Origin: Onstottus_B arcticum
GTDB taxonomy: Bacteria; Acidobacteriota; Blastocatellia; UBA7656
Assembly (NCBI GenBank): GCA_038040485.1
Contig: JBBPIE010000035.1
Span: 9,339 to 73,338, forward strand
Direction: 5' to 3'
Length of the DNA: 64,000 nucleotides
Part shown: one piece after another, positions 9,149 to 17,178 of the stretch
How the letters are laid out: each line of letters starts with the position of its first letter
Position numbering within the stretch: the stretch's first letter is position 1
The notes under the pieces: generated by a model
Told to the model about the DNA's origin: nothing
The model's input: the letters and a program-made list of their open reading frames with translations, nothing else
Database searches by the model: none
Program-made: the position numbers and the translations under genes

Positions 9149-10501
9149 CTACGCGTCGTACAACGCCGCCATCAGGCACCCGCGCGCCGTCGCGGTCAGC
9201 GGATCCGCGGCGAGACGAATCTCCGAGATCTCCAACGGGAAACCATCGCGGTTGAAGGCTTGCTGGAACTTTTCGAGGAAGCCCGCCGGTTTTACCGTGC
9301 CGCCGCTCAACACGATCGGGATCGGGTGGTCGATCTTCGGCATGTTCTTCGTTTCCGCGAGCGCACTACGGAGCGCTTCGACCAGCGACAGGATCACGTC
9401 GTCGTAGTAGACGTGAAGCGCGCTTTCGTATTTGTTCTTTGGCGCGGATGACAGGTCGAGACCTTCTTCCTTGATCGCGCGAATGCGAGTCGGTATCTCG
9501 CCGGTGACCGCGCCGACGTTGCGGTCGATGTAGTCGCCGGCCTTGTCGATGCTGAAGGTCATCACCGGTATCGACATAAATGCGAGCGCGACGTTGCACA
9601 TCCCGCCGCCGCAGCTTACGCCGATGCCGCTGAAGTTCTCATGCTCGAGTTCGGAGAACACCACGGCCAGTCCTTCGTTGATGCCTTTCGCGCTGTAGCC
9701 CATCGAGGTGAGCAGATCGCGAAGCATCGCTTCGTGATAGACCAGATCAGGAGAGCCGCCGTTGCGCAACGCCCCCGGCACGCTGAACCGCAGCGTCTCG
9801 TTGCTTTTGGTCTTGCGGACCAGTTGCGAGATGATCGCGCTCATAACCGACATCGAGTACTCCTCGGTCGGGTTGAGCGTGCCTCCCATCATCGGGCGGC
9901 GCACCTCCGTGTTGAACACGTTGGCAAACCGTGTGGCTTCGTTGCCGAAGACTTGCAGCGTCTTGCCTCCGTTCAACTGGTAGTTGACCTTGTTTTGCTT
10001 GAGTATGCTTTCGGTGAACTTCGAGTAAGGCACGGTTATGAACGCGTTCAGTTCGGATTTGGCTTTGATGCGTTCGGCCGCGCCGCTCGCAAGCACCATG
10101 CGGCTGGTTCCAATGTCCAGACCCAGAGCCGAGCCCTCACCGGCGGCTGCCTCACTCTCGTTAGTTTCTCTTTCGTGTTTCATGTTTCCTCCAAAGTGGT
10201 TTTCGGTCATGTCGAGCTTGAGGGGCTCGGTGTTCAGGCTGACGACAGCGCTTCGCGTTGCCATGAGTCGCACGGCCTTGCCTCCTGGAATCGGAACGGG
10301 GGGACCGCCATCGAACGCCGGCGAGAATCCGTGACGTTTCTGTTTCAAATGCAAGCGGCCGAGGCCGCGAATAAGAACCGCGTGCTCGGAGCCAAGCTCG
10401 CGCTTGATGATGTCAAGCGCGGCTTCAACGCCGCGCGCGGCGCGCGGGCGAGTCAATCCAGTACGCCGCGCCGCCTCTCGAATTAAGTCCGACTTGTTCA
10501 T
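9149..10501 (-). CDS. HU-like DNA-binding domain fused to an actin-like ATPase fold
   Basis: A 450-residue fusion. Residues 1-90 match the HU/IHF family along their length: MNKSDLIREAA start, the AVLIRGLGRLHLKQK strand pair, a short arm containing SP instead of NP, and IPGGKAVR near the end. Residues about 125-450 are an actin/Hsp70-fold domain with phosphate-1 GLDIGTS (127-133), phosphate-2 GVSCGGGMCN (about 294-303) and adenosine motif VLSGGTVKP (397-405). Phosphate-2 lacks the usual leading Asp. The joint, about residues 91-124, is low complexity and contains a possible internal start at Met107. I chose ATG 10501 over an upstream TTG at 10507. A 9-base tandem array abuts the start and no Shine-Dalgarno is visible. 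It could couple a filament-forming ATPase to the nucleoid (inference). Confidence 0.85.
   Translation of the reverse strand: MNKSDLIREAARRTGLTRPRAARGVEAALDIIKRELGSEHAVLIRGLGRLHLKQKRHGFSPAFDGGPPVPIPGGKAVRLMATRSAVVSLNTEPLKLDMTENHFGGNMKHERETNESEAAAGEGSALGLDIGTSRMVLASGAAERIKAKSELNAFITVPYSKFTESILKQNKVNYQLNGGKTLQVFGNEATRFANVFNTEVRRPMMGGTLNPTEEYSMSVMSAIISQLVRKTKSNETLRFSVPGALRNGGSPDLVYHEAMLRDLLTSMGYSAKGINEGLAVVFSELEHENFSGIGVSCGGGMCNVALAFMSIPVMTFSIDKAGDYIDRNVGAVTGEIPTRIRAIKEEGLDLSSAPKNKYESALHVYYDDVILSLVEALRSALAETKNMPKIDHPIPIVLSGGTVKPAGFLEKFQQAFNRDGFPLEISEIRLAADPLTATARGCLMAALYDA
10181..10192 (-). promoter_or_regulatory. Internal in-frame ribosome binding site and ATG inside the HU-actin gene
   Basis: GGAGG is followed by AAAC and an ATG (10183-10181) in the same frame as the fusion, exactly between the HU and actin-like domains. 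Initiation here would give a 344-residue actin-like protein without HU. The site is stronger than anything visible at the upstream start. Confidence 0.6.
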
Positions 10502-10505
10502 AACC

Positions 10506-10775
10506 AAGGACTCAAGGGACTCAAGGGACTCAAGGGACTCAAGGGACTCAAGGGACTCAAGGNNNNNNNNNNNNNNNNNNNNNNNNNNNNNNNNNNNNNN
10601 NNNNNNNNNNNNNNNNNNNNNNNNNNNNNNNNNNNNNNNNNNNNNNNNNNNNNNNNNNNNNNGGGACTCAAGGGACTCAAGGGACTCAAGGGACTCAAGG
10701 GACTCAAGGGACTCAAGGGACTCAAAGGACTCAAGGGACTCAAGGGACTCAAGGGACTCAAAGGAATCAAGGGAG
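10506..10775. repeat. 9-base tandem array (gactcaagg) containing an assembly gap
   Basis: The unit gactcaagg is repeated with few changes on both sides of a 100-N gap (10563-10662). The real copy number is therefore unknown. It sits between the amidase stop and the HU-actin start. Because the unit is a multiple of three it yields spurious ORFs encoding DSR or LSP repeats; I do not count them as genes. Confidence 0.9.
10563..10662. other. Scaffold gap of 100 N
   Basis: Exactly 100 N placed within the 9-base tandem array; the length is a placeholder for unresolved repeat sequence. Confidence 0.99.
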
Positions 10776-12161
10776 CTAACGACTCAAAGGACTGAGGATT
10801 GATGACTGCTGGTTCTCCGTCATCAGTCCTTGTCTCTCGATTTCGCGCTGCTTCTTGAAGGCCCGCTGAAACAGGCGCGAGAGTTGGCGGCGTTCTTCCT
10901 CGACCGTGACACCGCCGCGCTCCGCCGCCTCTTTCAGTGCGGCGTCGGCGCGCTCGAGTCCCGCCCACTTCGCGCCGCCGGCTGCTGCCAGGTACGCGCT
11001 GTCGTAGCCAAAGCCGAGCCGCGACACTGCGCACAACTCTGTCTCGTACTTGTTGCTCAGCCCGAGCGCCTGAAACGGGAACGCCGAAACCCAGTCGGTG
11101 TGATAACCCATCAACTTGTTCGAAGGGTTGACGCTCACCAGGCCGTGCGTCACGCAGTTGGCGTCGTCGATCGTGTACTTCGAGCGCAGCACAACAGTCA
11201 GAACTCTGGCGGCATAGATCTGTGCTTCGTTGATTCCGTCCGCGCCGACTGCCGACGCGTCTTGCGATTTACCCTCGAAGCAGACGCCGAGGAAACTGGC
11301 GCTCAAGCTGACGTAGACGTTTCGGCCGTCACTCCACAGCGAGTTGCCCGCGTGGTTGGCGGCTGCTTCATCGCGCACGATCCGATAAATCCTGCCGAAG
11401 CGGTCTATCACGTAGTTGTACAACCGATGCTCGCGCGCGTAGTCGAGCAGCGCTCGCGAGTGATTCTGAAGCGATTTGTTGTAGCCGCCCGCAAATGGAA
11501 GCAGGTCGCTTTCGGAAACGTGATAAACGATTCCGACCGGTCGCGCGAGCGGCTCGGTCTTGTCCGCTCCTGCTGCCAGCGCCTCCAGATCGAATCGATA
11601 GAAACTGCGTTTCGGTCCGCCGGTCTCGAACTCGGTCAATACACGAGCGCCATTGCTGTAGAACTCATAGCCCTCGCCTTGATCCGCCAGCCAAACCATG
11701 TCGAGTGACAGAGTGGCCCCCGACGCGATCGCTGCGACTGCAGTTCCTGAAGACTTGGCGGCCGGGTGATTCTCGGGAGCGATGTCTTTTGCTTCAGTTG
11801 AAACCGAAAGCGTATTGACAATCCTGGCCGCCGCGTAGACCAGACTCGCCCCCGCAAGCAACACGATTGCGAGACAAGCCGCGTAGACCGCCGCGCGAAC
11901 GCGATAGAGCAGCGCCGCCAGCCGAATCCTGAGCGGCATCGGCCGATCGATCGGCAACAATCTTGAAAGCTCCGCTATTACCATCGCTCGTTCCGGCAAT
12001 TCATTAACCAAAGGCAGCAGTCTCATCCAGCGATTTTGAACCGGCTCGGACTTCAGCGTGTTGTTCAAAAACTTCAAGCGCAAGATTGGGGACTCGATGT
12101 ATCTCGAGTAGCGCTCAACCAATCTTGCGTACCTGTGATTTTGTGGCGTGAAGTCCTGCAT
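10776..12161 (-). CDS. Membrane-anchored N-acetylmuramoyl-L-alanine amidase (Amidase_2/PGRP type)
   Basis: A 461-residue protein with a cytoplasmic N-terminal part (about 1-90), one transmembrane helix (about 92-112) and an extracytoplasmic Amidase_2-like domain (about 208-370). Candidate zinc and active-site residues are H214 (YHVSESD), H270 (ANHAGNSLW), the His of CVTHG near 339 and H354 (YHTDW). Family members cut the bond between N-acetylmuramic acid and L-alanine in peptidoglycan. The N-terminal segment is unusually long for an amidase and could contact a cytoplasmic partner such as the actin-like product encoded next (inference). It starts 17 bases after the SPOR gene, so the two form an operon. 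The C-terminal 40 residues are charged and Gln-rich. Confidence 0.8.
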   Translation of the reverse strand: MQDFTPQNHRYARLVERYSRYIESPILRLKFLNNTLKSEPVQNRWMRLLPLVNELPERAMVIAELSRLLPIDRPMPLRIRLAALLYRVRAAVYAACLAIVLLAGASLVYAAARIVNTLSVSTEAKDIAPENHPAAKSSGTAVAAIASGATLSLDMVWLADQGEGYEFYSNGARVLTEFETGGPKRSFYRFDLEALAAGADKTEPLARPVGIVYHVSESDLLPFAGGYNKSLQNHSRALLDYAREHRLYNYVIDRFGRIYRIVRDEAAANHAGNSLWSDGRNVYVSLSASFLGVCFEGKSQDASAVGADGINEAQIYAARVLTVVLRSKYTIDDANCVTHGLVSVNPSNKLMGYHTDWVSAFPFQALGLSNKYETELCAVSRLGFGYDSAYLAAAGGAKWAGLERADAALKEAAERGGVTVEEERRQLSRLFQRAFKKQREIERQGLMTENQQSSILSPLSR

Positions 12162-12178
12162 CTCTCCGGGCTGCTGGA

Positions 12179-13438
12179 TTACGGGGTTTCGTAGCTGCTA
12201 ACGATCAACTGTAGGTTCAGTCCCGACGCGCGTGCTCGCTGGCGCGCTTCGGATGCGAACCGCTCTGCGTCCTGTGCGGTCTCGAATCTTCCGACGCGAA
12301 CCCTGAACCACTTTCCTCGACCCGCGATTTCGGCGGACACCGTGTAAGCCGGCACTCCCGCGCGCTTCAAGCGCTCGCAGAACTCATTCGCTCCGGTGTC
12401 ATTGGGGAAGGCGGCCGCTTGCAACGAGTAGCGTCCTGCGAAACCTTCGTTAGCTGTGCGAACGCTCTGACCGGGCTGTTGCTCTGCGCGCTCAGGAGTA
12501 GTGCTTTCTTTGGCGGCGACTGTCTGCGTTGACGCTTGCGAGGCAGCGGGCTGGTCCGCCGGTCCAGGCTTTGCCAGGCCGGAGGGTCGTTCCACGAGCG
12601 CCGTCCCGCTTTGCGAAGCCTGGATCGACGGGCGATAGATCAGGAAATAGCCGGCGACGCCACAACAAACCACCAGGGCGGCGGCGAGCGGAAGTCTAAG
12701 CCGAGAGCCGCTGCTGCGTTTCGGTTCGCCGGCCACCAGCGGATACGGCAACGGAGAGTTCTGCAAATCTTGAGGAGGTTCAATCAGAGGACTGGTCACG
12801 ACTTCGTTCTGGAACGAGTCCGGGAACGTGTCATCACCGTTGAGTGGGACAGTCCGATGAACGGACGGCGGTTCAGTGCCGGTGATCTCGGCGGAAAGGT
12901 CCTGCATCGCTTCGGCGACCGCCAGCGTCTCGACAGGGTAAACAGCGCTGAGTGCGGCCGACGGCTGGACTGCTGCCACCTCTATCGATTCGGTGATAAG
13001 GGTCGATCCTCGTGAGAGGTCCTCATCCTGAAAAGGCTCGCTTGCCAGTGCCGGAGCCTCGTGCGCGGCGGCGTTCCCGAACGGTTCATACTCGAATAGT
13101 TCATCAAAGTCGAGCAGAGGCGGCTCGGCGTCGGCAGCTTCGCCGAACTCCGCTTGCGACGACTCAACAAAAGGCGCAAACGACTGTGGTATTTCGTCAG
13201 GCAAATCGAGCGGGCTGCGCGGGACCACGGTTTGAAGACCGACTGCCGCATGCGGTTGAGAAGTGGCGTGGGCTTGAGGCGGATCGATCACGCCGACCTG
13301 AGCGTTGGCTGTTGGGCGAATAGTCTGCACGATCCGCTGACAGTCTTCACAGAGCCGCGTTGGATCGGAGTGCCCGGTGCTCGCGTTGACCGGATGTTTG
13401 CACAGGGGACACGTGGCTTCGGACGCTGTGAGTTGCAT
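12179..13438 (-). CDS. Zinc-ribbon, single-pass membrane protein with C-terminal SPOR domain
   Basis: A 419-residue protein. Residues 10-33 form a zinc ribbon (C10-P-L-C13 and C30-E-D-C33). A long acidic disordered region follows, then a transmembrane helix (about 249-268), a Pro/Ala/Gln linker and a SPOR domain (about 336-416, starting GRYSLQAAAFP). SPOR domains bind peptidoglycan stripped of stem peptides at division sites. That is the product made by the amidase encoded next, 17 bases downstream. The start is the ATG at 13438, preceded by GGGAGG with 6 bases spacing; an earlier in-frame start lacks such a site. The cytoplasmic zinc ribbon and long tail could link division-site wall to a cytoplasmic partner (inference). 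Confidence 0.88.
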   Translation of the reverse strand: MQLTASEATCPLCKHPVNASTGHSDPTRLCEDCQRIVQTIRPTANAQVGVIDPPQAHATSQPHAAVGLQTVVPRSPLDLPDEIPQSFAPFVESSQAEFGEAADAEPPLLDFDELFEYEPFGNAAAHEAPALASEPFQDEDLSRGSTLITESIEVAAVQPSAALSAVYPVETLAVAEAMQDLSAEITGTEPPSVHRTVPLNGDDTFPDSFQNEVVTSPLIEPPQDLQNSPLPYPLVAGEPKRSSGSRLRLPLAAALVVCCGVAGYFLIYRPSIQASQSGTALVERPSGLAKPGPADQPAASQASTQTVAAKESTTPERAEQQPGQSVRTANEGFAGRYSLQAAAFPNDTGANEFCERLKRAGVPAYTVSAEIAGRGKWFRVRVGRFETAQDAERFASEARQRARASGLNLQLIVSSYETP

Positions 13439-13657
13439 AAGAATCCTCCCACCCCGAGGCGGCAAGGTCACGCTCGATTGGCGCGCCTGAGCCTGCGGAC
13501 CTAGCTTTCAAACTGGGTGCTTGGGGACTCTTACTCGTGGGGCAAGGAGCTTAAGCGGGGCCGATTATTGCACAGCGCCAAAACCAACACAAGAGTTTAT
13601 TTGTTTGGCGCGAAACGATGACGCGATTGGGGAATGAATGGCCCGTCGCGTTCGGAT

Positions 13658-14017
13658 TCAGCCGACTCGTAAGACCTCGCGCATCTTGAGCGCGGCGATG
13701 TAAGTTTCGATCTCTTCGCGGTCTTCGTCATCCAGGCTCAGGAACTCGACTCCAAGCCCAAGGTCTTTTTTGACGTAGCACACTCGCGAGACTGCAATAA
13801 CGCGATGCTTGTTGGGCAGCTCGAACCTTATGACCATTCTCGTCCCGGCGCGTATCGGTTCCTGGGTGCTTATGAACAAGCCGCCAACGCTGATGTTGGC
13901 CATGTGTTTTCGCACACGCGAAGGACCGCTGCTGCTGTTGGTCAGCTCGAATTCGACCAGGGCACTGATAGGGGCGCGCTCGAACCTTCTTCGTTCCGGT
14001 TGCGCTGAAGTCTTCAT
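13658..14017 (-). CDS. PilZ-domain protein
   Basis: A 119-residue single-domain PilZ protein. The two c-di-GMP contact motifs are visible: RRRFERAP near residues 9-16 (RxxxR) and NISVGG near 41-46 (D/NxSxxG). Such proteins change partner or activity on binding cyclic di-GMP. The ATG at 14017 is preceded by AAGGAG with a 5-base spacing. It stands alone between the SPOR gene and a divergent kinase gene, so the target cannot be named. Confidence 0.9.
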   Translation of the reverse strand: MKTSAQPERRRFERAPISALVEFELTNSSSGPSRVRKHMANISVGGLFISTQEPIRAGTRMVIRFELPNKHRVIAVSRVCYVKKDLGLGVEFLSLDDEDREEIETYIAALKMREVLRVG

Positions 14018-14508
14018 ATCGCTCCTTACTATCTATTGCGCGAGGTTAGTGGAAGGGGTCAAGGGCACACGCAGCGCGCTAAAAATTCTCTGCCCCGTTT
14101 CGGAGGCCTGTCGAAACCGCTTCTCGCGGTCTGACAGATGGGTCTGGGCTAACCGGTGATTGCTACCTTACACAGGTTCTGCGCAGATGACAAGTGCCGC
14201 TCGCGTGCGAATCTGTGGTGGATTCAGGGAGGCGGGCCGGCCTGCCACTGTGCACGTACTAGAGGGATGCTCTCGCTCGGGACGAAGAGCAGTGTAGGAC
14301 AGAATTGAACCGGTGGGTTTGCATCGTACGCTGGGCTTTGAATTAATTGATCCAGCGACGGGTGGGCGCAGTCTAAGACTTTGGCGCGTATTGACTGAGG
14401 TTAGGGCTTATGTGAGAATACCGCTGCCAATACGGCAGATTTGCCCTCCTTTGAGGTTGATTTCGTGCTCAGTTTAGCCAGCACCATCTTTCAGCGCGGA
14501 GCGCGACT
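14018..14508. other. Divergent intergenic region, 491 bases, no gene seen
   Basis: It lies between the PilZ gene (minus) and the Ser/Thr kinase gene (plus), so it should hold both promoters. I see no convincing ORF, no clear sigma-70 pair with proper spacing and no repeat. Confidence 0.6.
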
Positions 14509-16701
14509 ATGAGTCAGAGACGGATAGGCAACTACCAGATCACCGATTACATCGGGAGCGGCGGGTTCGGATCGGTTTTCAAAGCGGACGACGTGAACAC
14601 ACCCGGCCGCGTGGTTGCCATCAAAGAGCTGCACAAAAAGCACACCCGCAACGCGGTCATCAAACAACGCTTCTTCCAGGAGGCCGTGGCGATGGCCCGC
14701 CTCGATCATCCGAATTTGCCGCGCCTGTTTACCTTCGGCGAAGACAACGGCTCTTACTATCTGGTGATGGAGTTTATATCAGGCAAGCTCCTGACCGACG
14801 AGATCCAGGCAACTGGATCGCTGAGTCCGGCTCGCGCGGCTTCAATCATCGAGCAGGTCCTCGACGCGGTCAGCTACGCGCATCGAAACGGTATCATTCA
14901 TCGCGACCTGAAACCGGACAACATAATCCTTGTTGATGAGGGCGGCCGGCTGACTACCAAAGTTCTCGACTTCGGGATCGCGCGGATGGTCGGAGGTGAG
15001 AACCTGACGCTTGCCGGCGAAGGCTTTGGGACGCCGGCTTACATGTCGCCCGAGCGAATCGCGGGCGTCGGCGGCGACGATCCTCGAATAGACATCTACT
15101 CGCTCGGAATAATTCTGTTCGAGATGTTGAGCGGAAAAGCGCCCTTCGAGTCGCGCGCCAGCGATCCAGGGATGTACTGGTCCGAGATGCGGAACCTTCA
15201 CTCGAGCGAGCCGCTACCGGCGCTTTCATCGCTAGGCGTGCCCGAGAGCCTCGAGAAAATCACGCGCCGCGCGACTGCCAAGCGGCTCGAAGACCGGTAC
15301 CCAACCGCTAATGAGATGCTTGGGGAAGTACGGGGCTCGGGCTTGTGCGCCGCGACGTCCGACGATTTCACGCCGACCGCTTTGGTGAGCAACACGCGGC
15401 TGGCCCTGACTACCGTTCCGGGCGACGCGGAAGTTTTTGTGGACGATGTTCGGCGCGGGACTTCGGACGCGGTCAGAGGCAAGATCGTTATCGAAGGCCT
15501 GACCGCTGGATTGCACACGGTTCGAGTCTTGAAGGGCGGCTTCAACGAGTATCGAATCAACGTTTCGCTCGAAGACGACCGCCAGACTGACTTGCAAGTC
15601 GCACTGCCGGCGCGGGCCACGGTTGCGATGCCGCGAGGCGAAGACACCGCGGCCGGTGGCTTCGACACCTTGAAGCTTCCGGGCGCCGAGGAAAAAACTG
15701 CGCTGCTCGTTGTCGAAAGCCTGCCTGTTGGAAGCACGCTGTTTGTCGGATCAGACGCGGTAGGTCAGGCAGGCGAGGACGGACGCGCGACCATCAAGCT
15801 CAATCCGGGCGCTCACGAAGTGCGAGTGACCGCTCCGTCGGGAGCCTCTGCGAAAAGCGTCGTCACAGTGAGGCCGGAAGACCGCGGCTCGTTTAGGACG
15901 ATCGCGCTGCCCATTGCGGGCGCGACCACGACCCGCGCGCCGGTTGTTTTTTGGCCCGAGGCTTCGGGACAAGGCAAGCGCTTGGCGGTCGCTGCGACGA
16001 TCATATTGTTACTGGCGCTGGCCGCCGGCGCTTTCTACGTGATCCGAGGTCCCGGCAGACCCGCCGAGCCTGTAGCAGCAGACCCCACGCCACAGCCGAC
16101 CGCGCCGACCGACGGAGGCTCCGATTCAACTGCCGCCGTCGCGGCGCCAGACAATAAGAGGACCGACGCTCAGATAGCCAAGGCACAATCAGACTCGGAG
16201 AAGATGGCTCTGGAAAAGAAGCTTGCCGAGGCGGAGAAGAAACTCGCCGAAGAGAGAAAAGCCGCGGAGCAGAGCGTACCGAAGCCGGGGACGCCTGCGA
16301 CTGGTGCGGTTGTCGAACCCCAGCCGGCGGCACCCGAACCCCCGGCGCCTGAGCCCGCGTCTGTCGTCGGTAATGACGCCTGCGTTGTCGTGTCGGTCAA
16401 AGGCCGTGACGGTCAGGCGGCGGTCGGCGTGAGAGTTGGCGTAATGGAGCAACCTAACTCCGGAGGCGCTCCGGTCGGCGGCCGGACTGGGCCGCTCGGA
16501 AGGTGGCAAAGCTGCGGGCTTACCTCCGGTAGAAGCGTGAGCATAGGCGTGTTCGGGCCACGAGGCGCCTTGCTAGGAGGCAAGCAGGGAATCGTCCTCG
16601 CTCGTGGGCAGAACTTTGTTGAGATTCAAGTCAATCGGGGTGGCGATACGGACGAGGAACCTAACCCGGGCCCGCGCAAGCGCCGCTTTCCGCGCCAGTA
16701 G
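14509..16701 (+). CDS. Membrane Ser/Thr protein kinase with two PEGA-type domains
   Basis: A 730-residue Hanks-type kinase. The kinase domain (about 8-270) has G-loop GSGGFGSVF (16-24), ATP-site K39 in VAIKEL, catalytic HRDLKPDN (131-138, D133) and DFG (154-156), so it should be active. Two beta-rich PEGA-like repeats follow (about 297-366 and 397-467). A transmembrane helix is at about 491-512, then a Lys/Glu/Ala coiled-coil (about 553-588), a Pro-rich linker and a C-terminal domain (about 620-712) of unknown type. PEGA domains are usually extracytoplasmic, but here they precede the only clear membrane segment, so they would be cytoplasmic. The gene is monocistronic; the substrate is unknown. 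Confidence 0.92.
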   Translation: MSQRRIGNYQITDYIGSGGFGSVFKADDVNTPGRVVAIKELHKKHTRNAVIKQRFFQEAVAMARLDHPNLPRLFTFGEDNGSYYLVMEFISGKLLTDEIQATGSLSPARAASIIEQVLDAVSYAHRNGIIHRDLKPDNIILVDEGGRLTTKVLDFGIARMVGGENLTLAGEGFGTPAYMSPERIAGVGGDDPRIDIYSLGIILFEMLSGKAPFESRASDPGMYWSEMRNLHSSEPLPALSSLGVPESLEKITRRATAKRLEDRYPTANEMLGEVRGSGLCAATSDDFTPTALVSNTRLALTTVPGDAEVFVDDVRRGTSDAVRGKIVIEGLTAGLHTVRVLKGGFNEYRINVSLEDDRQTDLQVALPARATVAMPRGEDTAAGGFDTLKLPGAEEKTALLVVESLPVGSTLFVGSDAVGQAGEDGRATIKLNPGAHEVRVTAPSGASAKSVVTVRPEDRGSFRTIALPIAGATTTRAPVVFWPEASGQGKRLAVAATIILLLALAAGAFYVIRGPGRPAEPVAADPTPQPTAPTDGGSDSTAAVAAPDNKRTDAQIAKAQSDSEKMALEKKLAEAEKKLAEERKAAEQSVPKPGTPATGAVVEPQPAAPEPPAPEPASVVGNDACVVVSVKGRDGQAAVGVRVGVMEQPNSGGAPVGGRTGPLGRWQSCGLTSGRSVSIGVFGPRGALLGGKQGIVLARGQNFVEIQVNRGGDTDEEPNPGPRKRRFPRQ

Positions 16702-16839
16702 CGCGCGCGGCTGACACGCAGTTCAAGCCGAACCACTCACGTCGTTGAAACCACGATCTGAGTTCTGGTAAGCTACGCCTTTGTGTCATGGCCGCGAATC
16801 GCGCCATGATGTACACAGGTTGAAAGGAGTCGACAGACA

Positions 16840-17073
16840 ATGGCTAAACGAGGAACAGCACGCGCGGTTCGCTTGACCTGCCCCAAATGCGCAAGCCCGT
16901 TCACGGTGGTGGCGTTTCTCTCACAGGGAATAAACGCCGACGAGTACTGGAAGGCGCGAGCCGAAGAGCACGACTGCGAGGCTCACGCCAAATCTCTTGC
17001 ATCGTCGCGATCGGGTGATGCCAGTAAGAACCCGCTAAAGGCTTCGAAGGCTGCAGCCCGCGGCAAGAAGTAA
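16840..17073 (+). CDS. Small zinc-finger-like basic protein
   Basis: A 77-residue protein with CPKC near residue 14 and a later Cys-His pair (HDCEAH near 49-54), which could complete a zinc site. The C-terminus is Lys/Ala-rich (KAAARGKK). The start is preceded by AAGGAG, about 11 bases away. A possible promoter (TTGAAA at 16745-16750, 18-base spacing, TAAGCT at 16769-16774) lies upstream. A strong hairpin follows the stop. I do not recognise a family; the basic tail suggests a nucleic acid or ribosome contact. Confidence 0.7.
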   Translation: MAKRGTARAVRLTCPKCASPFTVVAFLSQGINADEYWKARAEEHDCEAHAKSLASSRSGDASKNPLKASKAAARGKK

Positions 17074-17095
17074 GATATCTTTTGCGTTACTACTC

Positions 17096-17130
17096 GAAGA
17101 CGGCCGGTCGCTTGTTGACCGGCCGTCTTC
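17096..17130. terminator. Strong hairpin, probable bidirectional terminator
   Basis: A perfect 14-base stem (gaagacggccggtc / gaccggccgtcttc) with a 7-base loop. It separates the convergent small zinc-finger gene and lipA. A long T tract is missing, so the mechanism may be partly Rho-dependent. Confidence 0.8.
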
Positions 17131-17178
17131 GTATTGCGCTTCGTATCAGACTCGACCTGGCATTTCTCCGCATAAACC

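Noticed and set aside
10506..10775. CRISPR array
   Set aside because: Units are 9 bases and contiguous, with no spacers and no cas genes.
10404..11034. ORFs encoding DSR or LSP repeats on both strands
   Set aside because: They only translate the 9-base tandem array and the N gap; the real genes on both sides are in other frames.
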